A DNA stretch of 64,000 nucleotides from CAWDMW01 sp963803575 (lineage in GTDB: Bacteria > Pseudomonadota > Alphaproteobacteria > Rickettsiales > UBA998), in assembly GCA_963803575.1 (NCBI GenBank), contig CAWDMW010000002.1:620001-684000 (forward strand), read 5' to 3'. Under the pieces are notes generated by a model that was not told where the DNA came from, did no database searches, and saw only the letters and a program-made list of their open reading frames with translations. Both the position numbers and the translations under genes were made by a program. This document shows positions 1 to 7,987 of the stretch, piece by piece. Each line of letters starts with the position of its first letter. Position 1 is the first letter of the stretch.

Positions 1-45
1 ATGCAAAAAAGCGCAATCGCACGTTCTTTGATAAGCTAGGTTTAG

Positions 46-1395
46 CTACCAGCTAAGTATAAAATCACGTCCTTGTAATACTACTGTTTCATTTCGATGA
101 TACATATCCGTTAAATGGCTGTGTTTTATTCTAAATTGGCTGCGACGCTTAATTTGTGGCTTATCGCTGGCCGCATTTTCCATTTTAATAGCAGGGTCGT
201 AATATACGACACCAGACGCAACAGCTTTCAAAAATAAAGAAAAGTCTGTTTCCTCACATAGCAAAACCTTATGCCCATAAGAATATTCAGGCGGTGGCGT
301 ACGAAAGAGGGAAGGCATGTAAGCGGCCTGAGCATGCTTACGGTTCCAGTGCTTCATAATACCTGTGAATCCCCAGAGTGCGGCGACTTCATCGTCTCTA
401 GACAAAAGCGTCAGGCCGCCATCCATGTCTGTTATTTTACCGGAATCTGCATCATACCCATTAAGCGATAGCCTCAACCCTGTGTCTTTATGATAGCTTT
501 TATTACAGGCATAGACACCACCAAAATTAATGCGGTCTTCCTTGCCGCTTTTGTCGGCATAACCGAAACGATGCATAAAATCAGTAATGCCCTGATCTTT
601 ATACAAACCGCCTGTGGGTTCCGGTGTCATAAGGGTAACCGGGCTTTTAGGGCAGAATTTCGTAAAATCAGCAACGCCGTATTGCTTCACCTCCCAGCCG
701 AGATAATCCGGCTCTGCATACCCATTTGGTTTTATGCCAAGCTCTGCTTCAAGCGTATAGCCACCACCATTTCTGGCTTTGTATAGCTGAGGTACACCAT
801 CTGCGTTTAATTTTTGTGACATAATCCAGTGCTTCTCATAAATGCGCTGCAACGCTTCCAGTAACTGCGTTTTTGTATCCTGCTTCTGGTCAGCATTTGG
901 CGGTATTTCGAGAAATACACCAGCCTGTTCCCATGCTGTATTGGCATATACTTCTTTTGATAACTGATCATCCTGCGCAGCCGCATATCCCAGAACCTCA
1001 CCATCATGCGTAATGCCAAGAAATAATACACGCCCTTCATCACGTACACGCATAATCTCAGAAGGAGCTTTTTTGCATCCTTTCAGGAATCCTGACATAC
1101 GCACTTCAGGATATTTAGGGTACAAAATAAGCTGCGCATCGGGTGCTTTGTACTTACCATTCCCATCAATCCAGTAAAAAGAAACATCTGCTTTTGCGCG
1201 ATCGCGTCTGCTGCCTGCCAGAGTGTTCCCGTCTGTATAAATATCGCGGTATGGAATAATATTCAGAGCAGAGAAATTGCCGCCCAGATAGACTTGATTT
1301 TTTGAGTTATCATTAGGTGCCAGTTTCTTGGCATAAAAACGTGTGGCTCCAAAGGAGGCCATTAACCGGACTAACTGCGACACAGAATCAATCAA
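46..1395 (-). CDS. Type II restriction endonuclease, EcoRII-N-like domain plus MvaI/BcnI nuclease
   Basis: Predicted restriction endonuclease of 449 residues for the CCWGG-type system encoded upstream. The C-terminal half has the MvaI/BcnI signature: D230, E235 and K237 in EPDYLGWEVKQY give the D-x4-E-x-K catalytic pattern known from MvaI. MvaI itself is only about 250 residues. The extra N-terminal part (about 15-190) has a K-L-x-x-N-D segment near residues 24-29 that, from memory, resembles the effector-binding domain of EcoRII, so a type IIE enzyme is inferred. The start is TTG, with GGGGA upstream; it overlaps the vsr stop as TTGA, which implies translational coupling. An ATG 11 codons later lacks a good ribosome site. 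Family assignment is strong; exact specificity is inferred from the neighbours. Confidence 0.85.
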   Translation of the reverse strand: MIDSVSQLVRLMASFGATRFYAKKLAPNDNSKNQVYLGGNFSALNIIPYRDIYTDGNTLAGSRRDRAKADVSFYWIDGNGKYKAPDAQLILYPKYPEVRMSGFLKGCKKAPSEIMRVRDEGRVLFLGITHDGEVLGYAAAQDDQLSKEVYANTAWEQAGVFLEIPPNADQKQDTKTQLLEALQRIYEKHWIMSQKLNADGVPQLYKARNGGGYTLEAELGIKPNGYAEPDYLGWEVKQYGVADFTKFCPKSPVTLMTPEPTGGLYKDQGITDFMHRFGYADKSGKEDRINFGGVYACNKSYHKDTGLRLSLNGYDADSGKITDMDGGLTLLSRDDEVAALWGFTGIMKHWNRKHAQAAYMPSLFRTPPPEYSYGHKVLLCEETDFSLFLKAVASGVVYYDPAIKMENAASDKPQIKRRSQFRIKHSHLTDMYHRNETVVLQGRDFILSW

Positions 1396-1850
1396 ATACT
1401 CTTTCCCCGAACATCAAGCGCTTGTTGATCAGACTCTAGCCAAATTATAACCTCTTGTATAGTTTCATATTCCGGTATGCGGCTCTTGCCCTTTAACGCG
1501 CATTCCCAAATAACGCCAACCCTCCAGCCTGCATATCGCAGAGCTGTCAGCTTTTTAGAATCATTATCTACATTGCCCAGAATTTTTCTTTCCCAGAAAT
1601 CCTGCCTTGTTTTAGGCCATTTAAATAAATGACAATCATGTTTGTGCCAGAAACAGCCATTTACAAACAGTGTAGCATTATATTTTGGAAAAACAAGATC
1701 AGGTTTTCCTACGAGATCTTTAACATGCAGACGATAACGATATCCGGCTTTGTGCAGACCGCTTCTGATGATTAGTTCTGGTTTCGTATTTTTGCCTTTG
1801 ATAGCAGCCATATTACGACTGCGGGTTGCCTTATCATGTACATCTGACAT
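1392..1850 (-). CDS. vsr: Very short patch repair endonuclease
   Basis: Vsr-type mismatch endonuclease, 152 residues. It nicks 5' of the T in T:G mismatches that arise when 5-methylcytosine deaminates inside the cognate methyltransferase site. The catalytic Asp (D51 in GKPDLVF) and the following HKHDC block (H69, H71) match E. coli Vsr, as does the downstream WRVGVIWECALKGK segment. It sits between the methyltransferase (2 bp away) and the endonuclease (overlapping by 4 nt), which fits one cotranscribed restriction-modification-repair operon. Nothing is missing compared with the family. Confidence 0.96.
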   Translation of the reverse strand: MSDVHDKATRSRNMAAIKGKNTKPELIIRSGLHKAGYRYRLHVKDLVGKPDLVFPKYNATLFVNGCFWHKHDCHLFKWPKTRQDFWERKILGNVDNDSKKLTALRYAGWRVGVIWECALKGKSRIPEYETIQEVIIWLESDQQALDVRGKSI

Positions 1851-1852
1851 GT

Positions 1853-3079
1853 TCAGGCTGCGGCTTTATTTGTGTCCTTATTCAGAACAGCTGCGAGATG
1901 CGGTCTCATAATACGTGCTACTTCACGAAACACAGGGACTGCAACCGAATTGCCAAACTGCCTGTAAGCCTGCGTATCAGATACAGGAATAATAAAATTT
2001 TCATCATACCCCATGAGGCGTGCGCACTCTCTTGGTGTTAGGCGGCGCGGTATGTTGCCCTCGCCACGACTAATTAAAATTTCCGAACCATCTTTATAGT
2101 ATCTCGCAGACAAGGTACGACACGTATCATCCGGTGTAACCAGACCGAAACCAAACCCGTTCCCCTTTGCTTTATGCTTTGCTGCGTAATTTTGTAAATA
2201 TTCCCAGAGCTTCGGCGTTAACGTATATTTTTCATTCACTTCTGCTTTGTTTCCAAGTGTATAATGGCCTTCCGGTTGCTCCGAACCATCTTCTGTGTGG
2301 AGAATATCACGCATACGTTTTAGACCTTTTTCAGGCAAATTCAAATCTTCCCATGAAAATGGCACTTTTTCTTTAAATCCGACAAGGACGATCCGCTGCC
2401 TGTGCTGTGGCAGGAAATGTCGTGCATCAATAACCTGTTCCCAGACATGATATCCAAGCTCTTCACGAAGCGTCTTCATAATCACTTTGAATGTCCGGCC
2501 TTTATCGTGGCTTTTTAGATTTTTTACGTTTTCCAGCAAAAATGCGGCAGGTTGCTTTTCTTCCAAGATACGCGCTACATCAAAAAATAATGTACCCTGC
2601 GCTTCACAGGCGAAACCGTGGCTGCGGCCTAAGGCATTTTTCTTAGATACTCCGGCAATAGAAAAAGGCTGACAGGGAAATCCGGCAAGCAAGACATCAT
2701 GGTCGGGGATATCAGCAGATTTAATTGGAACAATATCACCTTCAATTGGTCTGTTGTCACGATAATTTGCAGCATAAGTCTGTTGAGCGAACTTATCCCA
2801 CTCAGATGTAAACACACAATGGCCGCCAATATCTCCAAATGCCGTTCGCAAGCCACCAATCCCTGCGAATAAATCAATAAATGTGAAATGCGTATTATCC
2901 GGGTCTCGTATCTGACTAACTGTCATGTTTTTCAACATTTGTAATACAGGCGCTTTAGGCTCAGATTCGCCGTTCTCCCAACGATAAAGCTGTCGTGAAG
3001 TATAATCCAGTTGTTGCGCGAGCTCGCTAATGCTTAGACCTGTCTTTAGTCGTAATGATGAAAATTCGTTATGTTGCAC
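1853..3079 (-). CDS. dcm: DNA (cytosine-5) methyltransferase with N-terminal HTH, Dcm-like
   Basis: C5-cytosine methyltransferase, 408 residues. An XRE-type helix-turn-helix lies at about 9-55. It is followed by motif I DLFAGIGG (69-76), the catalytic PCQPFS (Cys136), ENV (183-185), QHRQRI (225-230) and the C-terminal GNSVAVPV. The target-recognition stretch ending LSARYYKDGSEILI is nearly the same as E. coli Dcm, so CCWGG methylation is the likely specificity. Methyltransferases of the EcoRII/SsoII group use the same N-terminal HTH to repress their own operon; an inverted repeat just upstream (3106-3118) is a candidate site. It is the first gene of the operon with vsr and the endonuclease. 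Confidence 0.95.
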   Translation of the reverse strand: MQHNEFSSLRLKTGLSISELAQQLDYTSRQLYRWENGESEPKAPVLQMLKNMTVSQIRDPDNTHFTFIDLFAGIGGLRTAFGDIGGHCVFTSEWDKFAQQTYAANYRDNRPIEGDIVPIKSADIPDHDVLLAGFPCQPFSIAGVSKKNALGRSHGFACEAQGTLFFDVARILEEKQPAAFLLENVKNLKSHDKGRTFKVIMKTLREELGYHVWEQVIDARHFLPQHRQRIVLVGFKEKVPFSWEDLNLPEKGLKRMRDILHTEDGSEQPEGHYTLGNKAEVNEKYTLTPKLWEYLQNYAAKHKAKGNGFGFGLVTPDDTCRTLSARYYKDGSEILISRGEGNIPRRLTPRECARLMGYDENFIIPVSDTQAYRQFGNSVAVPVFREVARIMRPHLAAVLNKDTNKAAA

Positions 3080-3105
3080 AGTGAATCCTATTCTGGGAAT
3101 ATTTG

Positions 3106-3118
3106 TGACATTTTGTCA
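3106..3118 (-). promoter_or_regulatory. Candidate operator of the restriction-modification operon
   Basis: Perfect inverted repeat TGACA-TTT-TGTCA, 27-39 bp upstream of the methyltransferase start. The layout of 5-bp arms, 3-bp spacer and GACA/TGTC cores resembles the repeat bound by the HTH domain of M.SsoII (recalled, not looked up). Autoregulation is inferred. Confidence 0.5.
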
Positions 3119-3167
3119 TTATTCTTTCCTCTTTGCAAATCATATCTATCGCATTAGGGGGGACTGC

Positions 3168-3272
3168 ATGTTTTTTTTGAAAATTATAATCTCAATTTTT
3201 TACTTTTTCATTCTTTTCTATGTAATCAGTCCCGTTAGACATACTTTGAAATATTTAGAGTACACCCCTTAA
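3168..3272 (+). CDS. Possible 34-residue hydrophobic membrane peptide
   Basis: Short ORF starting with ATG behind a very strong ribosome site, AGGGGGG, 5 nt upstream. The product has one hydrophobic stretch (residues 2-21, rich in Phe, Ile and Tyr) and a short polar tail with Arg, His and Lys. This is the general build of small membrane proteins, including type I toxins, but no family is recognised. It lies in the AT-rich gap between the divergent restriction-modification operon and an orphan gene. The rest of the 3080-3380 gap shows only the operator and no other gene. Confidence 0.35.
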   Translation: MFFLKIIISIFYFFILFYVISPVRHTLKYLEYTP

Positions 3273-3380
3273 AATTTGCCATCACCGCAGCTGCTATTCA
3301 TAACTTAACGTGCAATTTGGGTAAATATTTGCATTATAAGGGTAGCGCATATGTAATCAAACAGGTTTGAGGGCTTTAAA

Positions 3381-3782
3381 GTGGTATCATTTGAAAGAAA
3401 TAGTATGAATTCTGCCAAGTCTTTTTTCAGTCATGAGGAATGGGAAACGACGAAAGATTTAATGAAGCTGGTTGAAGATCCTGATAAAAATAATGCTGCA
3501 TCGCTTCATTTTATGGCCGCTAAGGACAAAGAGGTGTTTCAAGACTGGATGAAATTCTATGAAAATGACGTTACACCCCCAAAATTGATGAGCAGATATA
3601 AACTAGCCCCTTTATTTGCTGTTGCAGGCGATGCGCAGGATGCGAAGCTGGAAAACCTCACAACACGCCACTGGGCTCTTATCAACAATCTTCTGGAATA
3701 TCGGCTACGGGATATTTTGTATTTTAGTAATGATGAGGAGGATGACTGGAAAGACGGGACGCTTGAGCAAAGTTATTTTTAA
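3381..3782 (+). CDS. Hypothetical protein, 133 aa
   Basis: Not recognised. An acidic, probably soluble and helical protein without membrane segment or signal peptide; it is rich in Asp, Glu and Lys and ends in an acidic patch NDEEDDWKDG. The GTG start at 3381 has GAGGG upstream at a good distance; an ATG at 3405 (MNSAKSFF) is the alternative. It lies alone on the + strand between the restriction-modification operon and the toxin-antitoxin pair, both on the other strand, and is therefore probably island cargo. No role can be assigned. Confidence 0.6.
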   Translation: MVSFERNSMNSAKSFFSHEEWETTKDLMKLVEDPDKNNAASLHFMAAKDKEVFQDWMKFYENDVTPPKLMSRYKLAPLFAVAGDAQDAKLENLTTRHWALINNLLEYRLRDILYFSNDEEDDWKDGTLEQSYF

Positions 3783-3860
3783 ACATTGTCTGGCGGTGAT
3801 GAGTGTGCTGGATTGTGACCCACAAGGGCTTTTGCAGACGGTACAATAATGTCTTTGGTA

Positions 3861-4259
3861 TTATTTGCTACGTACCCTACTATGACGACGTATCCAGTCA
3901 GCCAGTTCATTTTCGCTCAGCGTGCCTGCTGCCAGCTTGATAAAGTGCTCATATTTTTCTTCCTGTGCAGCAACGAGATCCGTATTATTGAGCTTCAGGA
4001 ATAAACGACATACCACAAAAGCGGTTCGCTTATTGCCATCAATAAAAGGATGATTCTGGATAATGCCATAGGCATAGGATGCCGCCAGTGCTGCCAGATC
4101 GGGCTTGGGATCACTATAATGCCATAGTTGTTTGGGCTTATTTAACGCAGAATCCAGCAATCCCGCATCACGCACACCATCACCGCCGCCATGTTCCGAG
4201 AGTTGACGACGATGTATGGGAAGCACAACAGCGTCATTAATCCATACAGGTTCGCGCAC
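3861..4259 (-). CDS. doc: Death-on-curing (Doc) family toxin
   Basis: Fic-fold toxin of the Doc type, 132 residues. The family phosphorylates elongation factor Tu and stops translation. The core motif HPFIDGNKRTA (H70 onward) matches the Doc/Fic consensus, and the preceding helix LAASYAYGIIQN is typical of Doc. The GTG start lies 3 nt after the stop of the antitoxin gene, so the two are one operon. The usual Doc partner is Phd; here the upstream gene has an AbrB/MazE fold, a combination also known among mobile-element addiction modules. Confidence 0.92.
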   Translation of the reverse strand: MREPVWINDAVVLPIHRRQLSEHGGGDGVRDAGLLDSALNKPKQLWHYSDPKPDLAALAASYAYGIIQNHPFIDGNKRTAFVVCRLFLKLNNTDLVAAQEEKYEHFIKLAAGTLSENELADWIRRHSRVRSK

Positions 4260-4262
4260 GAT

Positions 4263-4487
4263 TTATTCTGCCAGCTTCTTCAACACATCACGATCTTCGC
4301 GCATAATGTCTTCTGCCATGTTCATCTGCGCCGCAAAATCAGGATTATAGGCGCTTAGCTCTATGCCATTGGGTGTTTCAACCGCATAAAGCGTATCACC
4401 TTTGGTAACGCGCAGTTTTGCCAGTAAATCTTTCGATAGCACGATGCCAGTGCTATTCCCAACAGTTGTGACACGTAATTCAGTCAT
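4263..4487 (-). CDS. AbrB/MazE-type antitoxin
   Basis: Small 74-residue protein with a swapped-hairpin AbrB/MazE/SpoVT DNA-binding domain at about 1-47 (VTTVGNSTGIVLSKDLLAKL and the following basic strand). A short C-terminal tail (DPDxAAQMNMAEDIMREDR type, acidic and helical) probably wraps the toxin. It is encoded directly before the Doc toxin, as expected for an antitoxin. An inverted repeat upstream (4514-4531) is the likely autoregulatory site. Confidence 0.9.
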   Translation of the reverse strand: MTELRVTTVGNSTGIVLSKDLLAKLRVTKGDTLYAVETPNGIELSAYNPDFAAQMNMAEDIMREDRDVLKKLAE

Positions 4488-4513
4488 GCTTATTCTCCTA
4501 TGGTATTATTAAA

Positions 4514-4531
4514 TTATAACATCAGTTATAA
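4514..4531 (-). promoter_or_regulatory. Inverted repeat upstream of the antitoxin gene
   Basis: TTATAAC-ATCA-GTTATAA is a perfect 7-4-7 inverted repeat 27 bp before the antitoxin start, in the short gap after the relaxase gene. Binding by the AbrB-fold antitoxin is inferred from its place. Confidence 0.5.
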
Positions 4532-4551
4532 CTCTGTGCAAGATATTCACC

Positions 4552-7461
4552 TCATAGACCCATATCTTGCTGGTGGTTCTGGTTGTACTGCATTTGTGCT
4601 TCCACCGTCAGATGTTCAGGCATATACCCTGTTTCCAGTATTTTTGAAACATCTTGCCTGAGTGAAGTAAGCTCCTGTCTCGCATCATGTCTGAAGCTAT
4701 CAATCTGTTGCTGAAGCTGCTGGCACTCATAAAGGTGGCGCCGAACAAGGTTGTGTTTTTCCAGTGCGTCGCGTGAATTACATTTGGCAATGTCTTTTTC
4801 GATGGTTTCCCTCATCTTGTCATTTTTACCAGTCACTCGCGACCAGACAGCACGCAGTCCTTTTGGCTGTTGATCTTTGCGAGCTTTTTGTTCTTGCTGG
4901 CGGCGTTGCTTCTGTGCTTCTGCCAGAGCATCGCGTTCTTTGCGGTGATGGCGGGTGAGTGCCTGCTTGTGTTTTACAAGTTGATCCCTACGATTGCCCA
5001 TCTTGGTTTTGACGGTACGCTCTGTCTCAAAATCCAGCGTACTGAGCTTTTGCCCGTCTTTGCCAAGGCTACTCATTAAGCGATGAGTGGAGCGGAATTC
5101 ATCCTTGCCTGCATAAAGTTGGACATTATGTTTATGCCGCGTCATGGCAACATAGGTAGTGTGTCGGTCAAAATGTTTGGACGCCAACACATATGCTTGA
5201 TCCACCGTTACGCCCTGTGATTTATGGACAGTTGCGGCGTACCCAAGTTGGAATTTGTTATATTCCTGTGTGTTGAAGCGCAGATCCTGACCGTTATCCA
5301 GTTTTACATCAACGATATGGCGATCAATATTAGTGATGGTTGCCAGTGTGCCATTCATCACGCCCATCTGTTTATTGTTCTCACGGAACATGATGCGATC
5401 ACCGATAGCAAAGCCTTGCTTCTCTATGATTTCTTCGTCTTGTTCGTAGCGGCTGGTAGTAATCGGTGTATTCTTACCATTAACAAAGCCAGCCTTGACC
5501 ATCTCGGTTTTGAGAGCCTGATTCAGTGCGGCAACATCTTTTTTGGTATAGGCCAGTACCATCCGTGACTGCTCAGGCTTAGTTTTCCGTGATGCCATGT
5601 AATCATCAACAAGTCGTGATATAGCGGCGTCTTTATCCTTTTCGTGATGGACATGCTGCTTTTCCTGATATGCTTGCAAGGCGTCTGTCGTTTTACCTTC
5701 AGAAAATTGGATTGTAGCGTCGCGCATCCATTGCGTGCTTTGGCGTCGCACTTCGCGTATGTCGGCGTAACCGTTGCGCTCAATAATGGTTCGAAACGCT
5801 GCACCAGCTTCAATAGATTGCAATTGTTCGTGATCACCGCACAGAATAACTTTGGCTCCAGCTTTCTGTGCCAGCGTCATAACGCGGTCTAATTGCCGTG
5901 CTCCGACCATGCCTGCCTCATCAATGATGAGGACATCATGTTTGGTGAGAAGCGTGTTGTTGATAAAATCCTGCTGTTTGGGTGAGAGAGAATGCCAGCT
6001 TTGTTGCCGCTTCATATTCTCGGCTGCTTTGATCTGCATTTCCAGTGCGTGTAGTGTGCCTGCATTAATGCCGCTTTCTTTCAAACCGCCTGCGGCAATG
6101 CCTGATAAAGCTGCGCCACGCACGCGGTAACCTTGACGCGTATATGCATCGCTGACTACCTGCATGATAGTCGTTTTTCCTGCGCCTGCCACACCGACCA
6201 GTGATGAAAGCTGTGATTTATCGGTGAGATGATAAATGGCGGCAAGTTGCTGATTGCTCAAACATGCTGCGCCGTTTGTTTCATCTAAGAGTTTTTTGTT
6301 GAAGGTGGTGATGGCATCGGTTTTATGTGCTTTCTGCAAGGCATGAGATGGCTTATTCGCCATAGATTCAGCTCTGGCTATGAGATTCTGCTCCAGCTTC
6401 TGCATCTCTTTGGTGCTGTAGAAGGCTTGACCGTTTTTCTCTTCCAGACGGATCAGTTTACCTGACGCGATGAGATCACTTATCGCGCTGCGCATCTTGG
6501 CGGGTTCATCAAAATACCGATAGAGACTGCGCTCCATCATACGGCGATCAAACGCGGCATGATGGTGAGTGATGATGTCGATAAGCTCAGCAGGCGTGCG
6601 CTCACGTTTAACCGCGTGTAATGCCATCTGCTCTTTATGCTGTGCAACTGTCTCTCGCATTTTCTCAGGCATGAGATCGGCAATAGTTTGCTTCACCTCT
6701 TCGATAGAGGGTAAGTCAGATTGATCACCAAGCTTGGCTGTTAGGTCTTTGGCTTTCACACCTGTCCAGCGACTCAGTGAATAAGGCGTGCCATCAACAT
6801 CAACAGCAACAAAACCACGTTTGTCACCGCGTGCCAGAAATAGCCCATGCTCACGCAGAGCTTGCTCAAAAGATTCTTTATTGTCTGATTGCTCCCAGCA
6901 CTCTTTGAATATCTGTTTGAGCAGGACAGGATCATCCATCACGCGCTTGGCCTGCTGCCATTCCTCACGTGACATATTCAGTGGATTTGCCATGGATTTA
7001 TCTTTGAACCCATTCGGCATATCCCAGCCATGCTGCATATAAAGTTGTCTGGATATCTCCATCAATTTCATTTTGTAATAGGGCAACTGAATGGCTTTGT
7101 GAGTTTCCACATCAATGCGCGACCAGACGCAATGGGCATGGCGGCGACCTTCTTTCTCATGGAACACGATAGCGCGCGGCTGACCTTCAAGTTTAAGTGA
7201 TGCTTCAATCTTGGCGATCGCATCCTCAAAATCTTCATTCGTGGCATCGGCACCAATAGGAGGGTTCAGTGATACGGAAAACATAGTTTTTTGACACTTT
7301 GTCCCGCGTGCAATAGCCTCAATTTCATGGAGTGCCTGCGTCAGATCTTCGGACATAAAGCCAGCCACTTCATGCACCTCGACATGCTCGTTATCATGAC
7401 CATTGAGCAAATGGCGTGCAAATGTCCCTGCATTGCCGCGTGCGTTACCTTCCAGTATCAT
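4552..7461 (-). CDS. Relaxase fused to RecD/TraA-like helicase
   Basis: A 969-residue mobilisation protein. The N-terminal relaxase domain (about 1-180) carries the metal-binding triad H101, H108 and H110 in HEKEGRRHAHC. A TraA-type helicase follows, with Walker A GVAGAGKT (423-430), Walker B DEAG (514-517), the GDHEQLQS motif III and a C-terminal VHKSQG block. The C-terminus (about 820-969) is charged and coiled-coil-like. No tyrosine lies within the first 30 residues, where many relaxases keep the nucleophile; I recall alphaproteobacterial relatives with the same N-terminal pattern. It overlaps mobC by 4 nt (ATGA). The role is nicking and unwinding at oriT; no secretion genes are present here. 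Confidence 0.9.
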   Translation of the reverse strand: MILEGNARGNAGTFARHLLNGHDNEHVEVHEVAGFMSEDLTQALHEIEAIARGTKCQKTMFSVSLNPPIGADATNEDFEDAIAKIEASLKLEGQPRAIVFHEKEGRRHAHCVWSRIDVETHKAIQLPYYKMKLMEISRQLYMQHGWDMPNGFKDKSMANPLNMSREEWQQAKRVMDDPVLLKQIFKECWEQSDNKESFEQALREHGLFLARGDKRGFVAVDVDGTPYSLSRWTGVKAKDLTAKLGDQSDLPSIEEVKQTIADLMPEKMRETVAQHKEQMALHAVKRERTPAELIDIITHHHAAFDRRMMERSLYRYFDEPAKMRSAISDLIASGKLIRLEEKNGQAFYSTKEMQKLEQNLIARAESMANKPSHALQKAHKTDAITTFNKKLLDETNGAACLSNQQLAAIYHLTDKSQLSSLVGVAGAGKTTIMQVVSDAYTRQGYRVRGAALSGIAAGGLKESGINAGTLHALEMQIKAAENMKRQQSWHSLSPKQQDFINNTLLTKHDVLIIDEAGMVGARQLDRVMTLAQKAGAKVILCGDHEQLQSIEAGAAFRTIIERNGYADIREVRRQSTQWMRDATIQFSEGKTTDALQAYQEKQHVHHEKDKDAAISRLVDDYMASRKTKPEQSRMVLAYTKKDVAALNQALKTEMVKAGFVNGKNTPITTSRYEQDEEIIEKQGFAIGDRIMFRENNKQMGVMNGTLATITNIDRHIVDVKLDNGQDLRFNTQEYNKFQLGYAATVHKSQGVTVDQAYVLASKHFDRHTTYVAMTRHKHNVQLYAGKDEFRSTHRLMSSLGKDGQKLSTLDFETERTVKTKMGNRRDQLVKHKQALTRHHRKERDALAEAQKQRRQQEQKARKDQQPKGLRAVWSRVTGKNDKMRETIEKDIAKCNSRDALEKHNLVRRHLYECQQLQQQIDSFRHDARQELTSLRQDVSKILETGYMPEHLTVEAQMQYNQNHQQDMGL

Positions 7462-7850
7462 GGATCACTACGTTCGCGTTTACCTAGTGACTGCATTAAC
7501 AAATCACGCATTTGTATAACAGCAAGGCATGCTTCACGCAGCATTGTCTCCATTTCTGGTGATAGATACAGAACACCCTGATTCACAGCTTTAGCAATCT
7601 GGTTCAGGTTGCTAAATATGCGCGATGCACCAAGCATAGAAAATAGTTTCGACAAGGCTTTTTCGTCTTTGATCACGGCAATGGATTGTCGCATACGCGG
7701 AGCAACATTATCTTTCAGCACGATCAAGCGGATATATGCACCGAGCGCCATACGACCCGCATGCTGTTTCGCCAAGCCATACTCTTCCTCTGTAAAACGG
7801 AGGGTGAAGACTTTAGTAAAACGTGGTTTTTTCTTACTTGATTCAGGCAT
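7458..7850 (-). CDS. MobC-like relaxosome accessory protein
   Basis: A 130-residue protein with a basic ribbon-helix-helix-like N-terminus (FTKVFTLRFTEEEYGLAKQH). The mobilisation-protein signature follows, LGASRIFSNLNQIAKAVNQG at about 77-96, typical of MobC proteins that help relaxases open oriT. It lies immediately upstream of the relaxase gene and overlaps it as ATGA. The presence of both genes marks this part of the window as an integrated mobilisable element. Confidence 0.85.
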   Translation of the reverse strand: MPESSKKKPRFTKVFTLRFTEEEYGLAKQHAGRMALGAYIRLIVLKDNVAPRMRQSIAVIKDEKALSKLFSMLGASRIFSNLNQIAKAVNQGVLYLSPEMETMLREACLAVIQMRDLLMQSLGKRERSDP

Positions 7851-7987
7851 GATAAGTTCCTCTGATATGCATCAGTGTACGCTGCCCTGCCTCGTATGAT
7901 GGGCGGCTGCGCCGATGGTGTTAATAAGAAAAAAGCCAGCTCTCATGGTGAGAACTGGCTTTGCTAGTGATTGCTGAATAGATGTGG
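7851..7987. other. Non-coding gap upstream of mobC; possible oriT
   Basis: The 137 bp between mobC and the DUF736 gene code for nothing recognisable. Apart from the terminator at 7932-7962 they hold short inverted repeats: CATCA/TGATG arms around 7870-7901 and CGGC-TGC-GCCG just after. oriT sites often lie here, next to mobC, but no nic sequence is recognised. Confidence 0.2.
7932..7962 (-). terminator. Rho-independent terminator after the DUF736 gene
   Basis: Stem AAAGCCAG/CTGGCTTT continued by TCTCA/TGAGA with one mismatch and a TGG loop. It is followed on the - strand by a T run. It lies 26 bp after the DUF736 stop. Confidence 0.85.

Noticed and set aside
1..39. 12-codon open frame ending in TAG at the window start, possibly the tail of an integrase gene
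   Set aside because: Too short to assign; no recognisable motif, and the gene body would lie outside the window.
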